From Salinisphaeraceae bacterium UBA4764 (GTDB lineage Bacteria; Pseudomonadota; Gammaproteobacteria; Nevskiales; Salinisphaeraceae), in assembly GCA_002403445.1 (NCBI GenBank), contig DHHU01000072.1:1-58064 (forward strand): a stretch of DNA of 58,064 nt. Direction: 5' to 3'. A program made the translations under genes and the position numbers. Position 1 is the first letter of the stretch. The number at the start of each line of letters is the position of its first letter. Below the pieces are notes generated by a model. It searched no databases and was not told the DNA's origin. It saw only the letters and a program-made list of their open reading frames with translations. Positions 53,362 through 58,064 of the stretch are shown one piece after another.

Positions 53362-53844
53362 CTAGTCGAACTCGGCCTGAGTGGGCGACACGACGGCTCC
53401 GTCGAGGTCAGCATAGAGCCAATCACCTGGATCGAAGACCACACCACCAAATACAAGCGGCACGTCCCGTTCACCGTCGGTCTTGGCATCGGCGGCGCGC
53501 GGATGGACGTTCAACGCCTTAACCACAATCTCAAGCTGTGACAACTGCTCAGCGTCTCGAACACAGCCGTACACCACAATGCCGGCCCAGTCATTGGCCA
53601 AAGCAGTCTCGGCCACGTCGGAACCAATCGCTGCGCAGCGTTCAGAGCCACCGGCATCAATCACTAACACCTGACCATCACCTGGTTCTTGAACTACAGT
53701 GGGCACCAGTGCGCCGTGCTCAAACGTTCGCAACGTCACCATCGGGCCGGCGCACTCGAGTACTGCACCGAAATCAGTGAATAGCGGCTCCACTACATGG
53801 GCCTCACGGCCAAGTTTGTCGCAGATGGTGCCGGTAATCGCCAT
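53362..53844 (-). CDS. rraA: RraA-family regulator of ribonuclease E
   Basis: This 160-residue protein of the RraA fold has the G-P-x-V-T-L segment near 33 and G-D-G-Q-V-L-V-I-D-A-G-G near 55. G-I-V-V-Y-G-C-V-R-D lies near 87 and G-D-W-L-Y-A-D-L-D-G near 139. RraA binds RNase E and limits its activity; some relatives are aldolases. The assignment by length and motifs is good. It lies 56 bases upstream of uvrC and 12 bases downstream of dsbB on the same strand. Confidence 0.9.
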   Translation of the reverse strand: MAITGTICDKLGREAHVVEPLFTDFGAVLECAGPMVTLRTFEHGALVPTVVQEPGDGQVLVIDAGGSERCAAIGSDVAETALANDWAGIVVYGCVRDAEQLSQLEIVVKALNVHPRAADAKTDGERDVPLVFGGVVFDPGDWLYADLDGAVVSPTQAEFD

Positions 53845-53856
53845 AGCGCATTCCTT

Positions 53857-54384
53857 CTAACTCATGTTCCTATTGCCGGTAGCGGATCGACCACGCAACA
53901 TGGTCACAGTCGACGCTACAGCCAACACAGCAAAATAAATCGCACTCCAGGTCGGCAGCTTCAAGCCAAGAAAACTCCCTTTTACATTCGCACAGCTGGC
54001 ATCACCACGCAGAACCAGTACAACGACATCATGCAACGGCATCATGTGAATGAGCGTGCCGAGACTAGGGGCGCAGGCTGGAACGGCACTAGGTGTTAGC
54101 TGCATGATATAAACTTGACGTAGTGCAATCGCCACTCCAATAAGTGCCACCATTCCTGCCAAGCCGGCATAGATGCGCGCAGCCAATTGACTTGGACCGT
54201 GAATCAACGCAATCAGGCAGACCGTTCCGAAACTGGCTGCCACCATCCGCTGAAAAATACACAGCGGACAGGGTTCCAGCCCGGCAAAGTATTGAAGGCT
54301 ATAGGCTAGCCCCAATGCAGCTATCGCAGTTATGAGCCCACATGCAGCAATACGTCGGTTGCTTATCCGCCTAGATGGAAGCAT
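53857..54384 (-). CDS. dsbB: Disulfide bond formation protein DsbB
   Basis: This quinone-reducing membrane enzyme reoxidises DsbA. The 175-residue protein has four hydrophobic segments, an E-P-C-P-L-C-I-F-Q-R motif near residue 37 in the first periplasmic loop, and a second cysteine pair in the second loop (C-A-P-S-L and D-A-S-C). All four catalytic cysteines are present. It shares a leftward run with rraA. Confidence 0.94.
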   Translation of the reverse strand: MLPSRRISNRRIAACGLITAIAALGLAYSLQYFAGLEPCPLCIFQRMVAASFGTVCLIALIHGPSQLAARIYAGLAGMVALIGVAIALRQVYIMQLTPSAVPACAPSLGTLIHMMPLHDVVVLVLRGDASCANVKGSFLGLKLPTWSAIYFAVLAVASTVTMLRGRSATGNRNMS

Positions 54385-54493
54385 AAAGACAGACGTTAGA
54401 GTCTTGTACGTCTCAACGCAATATATGTTGCGTCATTATGTATTCGGATTATCGCAAGTAACTTAGTTTGTCTATTCATTTTAGAGGTCAGTC

Positions 54494-54955
54494 ATGAGCA
54501 GCCCCCCCTCGGACAACACGGAGTCGGAGATTCTGCGTTATCAACGTCGACTGGTAGATCTGGCGTTACAGCGCACGCGCCAATCGGCTGAACGCTGTTA
54601 CCAGAATGCCGAGCGTACCCTCTCAGTATGGATCCGTACTGCCCTCGGTTTGATGGTGTTCGGTATTGCCATCGACCGATTTGGTCTTGTTTTTCGAAAT
54701 ATGCCCAAATCCATCAACGGCGTGCAGACCTATCCAGAAGCGCTTTCCAAGACGGTTGCAGTGGCGCTGGTTGGGGGTGGCGTTCTGGTTGCAGTTGTCA
54801 GCGGCATTCGATTTTATGCTTACGCTCGCCTCTATTCCCGCGACTACCCTATACCTGCGCTACACCAACCCACGTTGACGAGCTTTTTCGCGATGATGGT
54901 TGCATGTTTTGGGTTGTTTCTATTTTCCATCATGCTGTTTTTTATTGGTTTATAG
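54494..54955 (+). CDS. DUF202 family membrane protein (YidH-like)
   Basis: This 153-residue protein has a hydrophilic N-terminus (to about 40) with a charged helix (RTRQSAERCYQNAERTLSVWIRT) and three membrane segments. The R-T-L-S-V-W-I-R-T-A-L-G-L-M-V segment is characteristic of DUF202. Function is unknown; some relatives associate with polyphosphate synthesis proteins. AGAGGTCAG lies upstream. It is monocistronic by spacing. Confidence 0.82.
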   Translation: MSSPPSDNTESEILRYQRRLVDLALQRTRQSAERCYQNAERTLSVWIRTALGLMVFGIAIDRFGLVFRNMPKSINGVQTYPEALSKTVAVALVGGGVLVAVVSGIRFYAYARLYSRDYPIPALHQPTLTSFFAMMVACFGLFLFSIMLFFIGL

Positions 54956-55154
54956 AATATTGTCCTGCAAACCGCACAGCGCATAGTGGGTGCCTGCGCC
55001 TCAGCCTGAACATTTTTAAGCATAAACGTAAGGTGTCAATTAAAATAATTATAGACCCACTAAGCACTTAGAAGTCATTGTTGCGGCAGTGACAATATGT
55101 GCTAGTTTTAATCTATATATGAGCACGCTTTGGCTGGTATAAATTGGTATAAGC

Positions 55155-56882
55155 ATGGCCATCGAGAGGAATGAACTTAAACAACCCTCGTTGGGAGGGC
55201 TGGGACAACGCCTCGTCAACGTTGGTGCACTTAAACCCGAATATGTCGCCGAGGCCCAACACCACGCCAGCCGTGCAGGCAAATCTCTGGTCTCGTACCT
55301 AGCTCACGAAAAAATCATCGACCCCTTGGTGCTGGCCGAAGCGGCTAGTGAAGAATTCGCCACACCGGTGCTTGACCTCAACACTTTCGACCTCGCTGGC
55401 TATGCGCCGCTGGATGAAGTTTCCGATTCACTAATCCGCAAGCTGCGCGCACTGCCGCTGTACCGTCGAGCCAAGACCCTCTACGTCGCCATCTGTGACC
55501 CCATGAACCAGCAGGTTCTTGACGAGTTCAAATTCAATACTGGTTACAAGGTCTTGCCGATAGTCGTCGAATACGACAAACTCGAACGCGTACTAGACAG
55601 CGAATCCAGCGCAATCGACAGCGCTGTTGAGGGGCTGTCGAAACTCTCCTCAAACAGTACTCAGCTCGAAGAGGAGGATGAAGACCTCGACGACATTGAC
55701 CACGATCAGGAAGACGGGCCGGTGGTGCAGTTCGTCCACAAAGTCTTGCGCGATGCAATCAAACGCGGTGCCTCCGATATACATTTCGAACCATATGAAA
55801 GAACCTACCGTGTTCGCGTACGTAAGGACGGCGTATTAAGAGAGCTGAACAAGAACCCACCGGCTGATATCGGCAACCGTCTGGGGGCTCGACTTAAAGT
55901 CATGGCACGTCTGGATCTCGCAGAGCGCCGCGTACCGCAGGACGGCCGACTCAAACTGAGATTGTCGCGCAATAGCGAAATCGACTTCCGTGTTTCAACC
56001 TGCCCTACTCTCCACGGTGAGAAAGTTGTACTGCGTATTCTCGATCCGGCCTCGGCCCGCATGGGAATCGAACAACTCGGCTACGAGGACGACCAGCGTC
56101 AACTTTTCGAAGAGACAATACACAGGCCATACGGCATGGTACTTGTCACTGGGCCTACCGGTAGCGGCAAGACCGTGTCCCTGTACACAGCACTGAACAT
56201 ACTCAACACCGAAGACCGCAATATCTCGACGGCAGAAGATCCGGCAGAAATCAACTTGGCCGGCATCAACCAAGTCAACGTACATCCAAGGGTTGGCTTG
56301 ACGTTTCCGGTTTGCCTTCGGGCTTTCCTGCGGCAGGATCCCGACGTAATAATGGTTGGTGAAATCCGGGATCTAGAAACAGCAGAAATTGCCGTCAAGG
56401 CAGCCCAGACCGGGCATATGGTGCTATCGACGCTCCATACCAACAATGCGCCACAAACACTTAGCCGTCTCGTTAACATGGGCGTCGCCGGCTACAACAT
56501 CGCCTCAACGGTATCGCTAATCATCGCTCAGCGCCTGGCCCGCAAATTGTGTCGACACTGCAAGCAGCCAGCTGATATACCTAAGTACGCATTGTTAGAA
56601 GAAGGGTTTTCAGAGGATGAACTGGATTCACTCAAGCTTTATGAAGCGAACCGCGATGGCTGTGACCACTGCTCAAATGGCTACAACGGGCGGATCGGCA
56701 TCTACGAAACATTGCCCTTATCAGAAGACATGGGCAGATTGATCATGGAAGGTGGCACCGGTCATGACCTCGAGAAAAAAGCCCGAGCCGAAGGCGTGTT
56801 GAGCCTGCACCAGGCCGGCTTGAAAAAAGTACGTGCTGGGGTTTTGGATCTAGCCGAGGTCAAACGCGTCACGATTGACTGA
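55155..56882 (+). CDS. pilB: Type IV pilus assembly ATPase PilB
   Basis: This hexameric ATPase powers type IV pilus extension. The 575-residue protein has an N-terminal T2SSE_N domain, a negatively charged linker (about 170-190), and the core: Walker A GPTGSGKT near 333, an Asp box, Walker B L-R-Q-D-P-D-V-I-M-V-G-E-I-R-D near 395, and a His box. A tetra-cysteine zinc motif (C-R-H-C, then C-D-H-C) lies near 470-515. No pilA, pilC or pilD is seen within the window, unlike the usual operon. GspE is an alternative, but the sequence is closer to PilB. Confidence 0.92.
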   Translation: MAIERNELKQPSLGGLGQRLVNVGALKPEYVAEAQHHASRAGKSLVSYLAHEKIIDPLVLAEAASEEFATPVLDLNTFDLAGYAPLDEVSDSLIRKLRALPLYRRAKTLYVAICDPMNQQVLDEFKFNTGYKVLPIVVEYDKLERVLDSESSAIDSAVEGLSKLSSNSTQLEEEDEDLDDIDHDQEDGPVVQFVHKVLRDAIKRGASDIHFEPYERTYRVRVRKDGVLRELNKNPPADIGNRLGARLKVMARLDLAERRVPQDGRLKLRLSRNSEIDFRVSTCPTLHGEKVVLRILDPASARMGIEQLGYEDDQRQLFEETIHRPYGMVLVTGPTGSGKTVSLYTALNILNTEDRNISTAEDPAEINLAGINQVNVHPRVGLTFPVCLRAFLRQDPDVIMVGEIRDLETAEIAVKAAQTGHMVLSTLHTNNAPQTLSRLVNMGVAGYNIASTVSLIIAQRLARKLCRHCKQPADIPKYALLEEGFSEDELDSLKLYEANRDGCDHCSNGYNGRIGIYETLPLSEDMGRLIMEGGTGHDLEKKARAEGVLSLHQAGLKKVRAGVLDLAEVKRVTID

Positions 56883-56995
56883 TCCACTGAAGTCAGAACC
56901 AATCGAATGCTAATTCCACGAACGCTAATACAGAGACGCAACGCAGGCCGATTGCCAAACCTTAGGGTTGATCTAACAATCCAAAGAGCTTGATC

Positions 56996-57034
56996 GATAC
57001 CTGCAGCCATTCCGGCTGCAGGTATCAGTTTTTT
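56996..57034 (+). terminator. Rho-independent terminator after pilB
   Basis: A perfect stem, GATACCTGCAGCC and GGCTGCAGGTATC, with a five-base loop is followed by AG and T6. It is a strong terminator for the pilB transcript. It reaches the clpA stop codon on the other strand. Confidence 0.92.
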
Positions 57035-58064
57035 AAGCCTGCTCAACAGGCTGGGATTCAGCGATATCCAAGGACAGCTCGTCGTTATCACTGACACTGA
57101 CAATCACGCGACCACCGTTCGCTAAGCGGCCAAACAAGAGTTCCTCGGCGAGCGGTTTCTTGATGTTGTCCTGAATTACGCGGTTCATGGGTCTGGCGCC
57201 CATCTTAGCGTCATAACCGTGACGCGCCAACCATTCACGCGCATCCTGCTGCACTTGCAATTCCACGCCACGGGTCTCGAGCTGGGTTTCAAGTTGCACC
57301 ACGAATTTATCCACCACTTGATTGATCACCTCACCCGACAATGGCGCGAACTCTATAATTGAATCCAACCGGTTGCGGAACTCCGGTGTAAAGTCACGTC
57401 GAATCGCTTCGAGGCTGTCACTAGCGTTATTGCTTGGATTGAAACCAATACCTCGGCGATCCATCTCTTCCGCGCCGGCGTTGGTGGTCATGACCAGCAC
57501 GACATTACGGAAATCGGCTTCACGCCCATTATTATCAGTCAATGTGCCGTGATCCATGACCTGCAACAAAAGATTGAAGATATCGGGATGCGCTTTTTCG
57601 ATTTCGTCAAGCAACACAACCGAATGCGGCTGTTTGTTGACAGCTTCGGTCAATAGTCCACCTTGGTCATAGCCGACGTAGCCCGGCGGCGCGCCAATCA
57701 AGCGCGAGACGGTGTGACGCTCCATATATTCCGACATATCGAAACGGATCAGTTCTACACCCAAGTGCAACGCCAGTTGACGGGTGACCTCGGTCTTGCC
57801 AACACCAGTCGGGCCAGCAAACAGGAACGAACCGATTGGCCGATCCTGACTATCCAGACCTGAACGCGACATCTTGATAGCGCTGGCTAGCGACGACACG
57901 GCTTCGTCCTGACCGTAAATAACCAATTTAAGATCCCGCTCGAGTGTGCGCAACGTGTCACGATCATCTCGCGTAATGGTGCGCGTTGGTATCCGAGCAA
58001 TTCGTGAAACCATATCCTCGATGTCGCGGACTTGCACGGTCTTGCGTCGTTTGCCAGACGGCCT
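57033..58064 (-). CDS. clpA: ATP-dependent Clp protease ATP-binding subunit ClpA (partial, N-terminus missing)
   Basis: It is the unfoldase that feeds substrates to ClpP. The 343 visible residues contain the second AAA+ domain: GPTGVGKTE near visible residue 85, LLDEIEKAHPD, the I-G-A-P-P-G-Y-V-G segment, and G-A-R-P-M near the end. The reading frame is open to the right edge, so the first AAA+ domain and N-domain lie outside. Adjacent residues read RPSGKRRKT, matching the E. coli order. No clpS is visible. Confidence 0.95.
   Translation of the reverse strand, partial: RPSGKRRKTVQVRDIEDMVSRIARIPTRTITRDDRDTLRTLERDLKLVIYGQDEAVSSLASAIKMSRSGLDSQDRPIGSFLFAGPTGVGKTEVTRQLALHLGVELIRFDMSEYMERHTVSRLIGAPPGYVGYDQGGLLTEAVNKQPHSVVLLDEIEKAHPDIFNLLLQVMDHGTLTDNNGREADFRNVVLVMTTNAGAEEMDRRGIGFNPSNNASDSLEAIRRDFTPEFRNRLDSIIEFAPLSGEVINQVVDKFVVQLETQLETRGVELQVQQDAREWLARHGYDAKMGARPMNRVIQDNIKKPLAEELLFGRLANGGRVIVSVSDNDELSLDIAESQPVEQA

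Overview
The window looks like a chromosomal segment of a moderate-GC, free-living, aerobic gammaproteobacterium. The gene order hfq-hflX-hflK-hflC-(DUF2065)-hisZ-purA downstream of mutL-miaA, the set ffs-dnaX-ybaB-recR, and uvrC-pgsA-tRNA-Gly/Cys/Leu are all gammaproteobacterial arrangements. Trehalose synthesis genes, a Kef-type antiporter and acidic linkers in several proteins would suit a marine or salt-exposed lineage. The genus cannot be fixed from the sequence alone.

Layout. 1-248: probable end of an insertion sequence abutting a small truncated gene. 349-3408: BepA-type periplasmic metalloprotease, DksA-like zinc-finger protein, lipoprotein and APS kinase. 3611-6656: two different photolyases in tandem, an iron-sulfur photolyase-like protein and a class I CPD photolyase. 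6685-10633: oligoribonuclease, pterin dehydratase, then recR, ybaB, dnaX and the SRP RNA gene, read leftwards. 10870-12472: a decayed arsenite-pump gene (arsB) and further degenerate DNA. 12473-17583: LysR regulator divergent from dabB-dabA, a two-protein inorganic-carbon uptake complex; beyond it lie a Kef-type antiporter and a small PII-like protein. 21031-25670: DUF6231 protein, glutamyl-Q tRNA(Asp) synthetase, glycosyltransferase and NDH-2. 25935-29945: trehalose genes (GH15 hydrolase, otsB, otsA), where the otsA and otsB start codons overlap on opposite strands. 29971-39672: one long leftward run mutL-miaA-hfq-hflX-hflK-hflC-DUF2065-hisZ-purA. 39764-42523: Fur-family regulator and katG. 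42681-48509: sucA-sucB-lpd (2-oxoglutarate dehydrogenase). 48608-54384: galU, MaoC-like protein, three tRNAs, pgsA, uvrC, rraA and dsbB. 54494-58064: DUF202 protein, a pilB ATPase without pil neighbours, and the 3' part of clpA.

How the genes fit together. Most of the window is conserved housekeeping: DNA repair, translation and RNA decay, central metabolism, membrane-protein quality control and redox. The accessory signals are the dabBA locus with its divergent regulator and nearby antiporter and PII-like genes, the paired photolyases, the dead arsB, the Fur-katG pair, and the IS scar at the left edge. I saw no CRISPR array, prophage, integron or recognisable new defence system. The dab neighbourhood is the best candidate for a locally organised functional unit that has not been characterised in this form.
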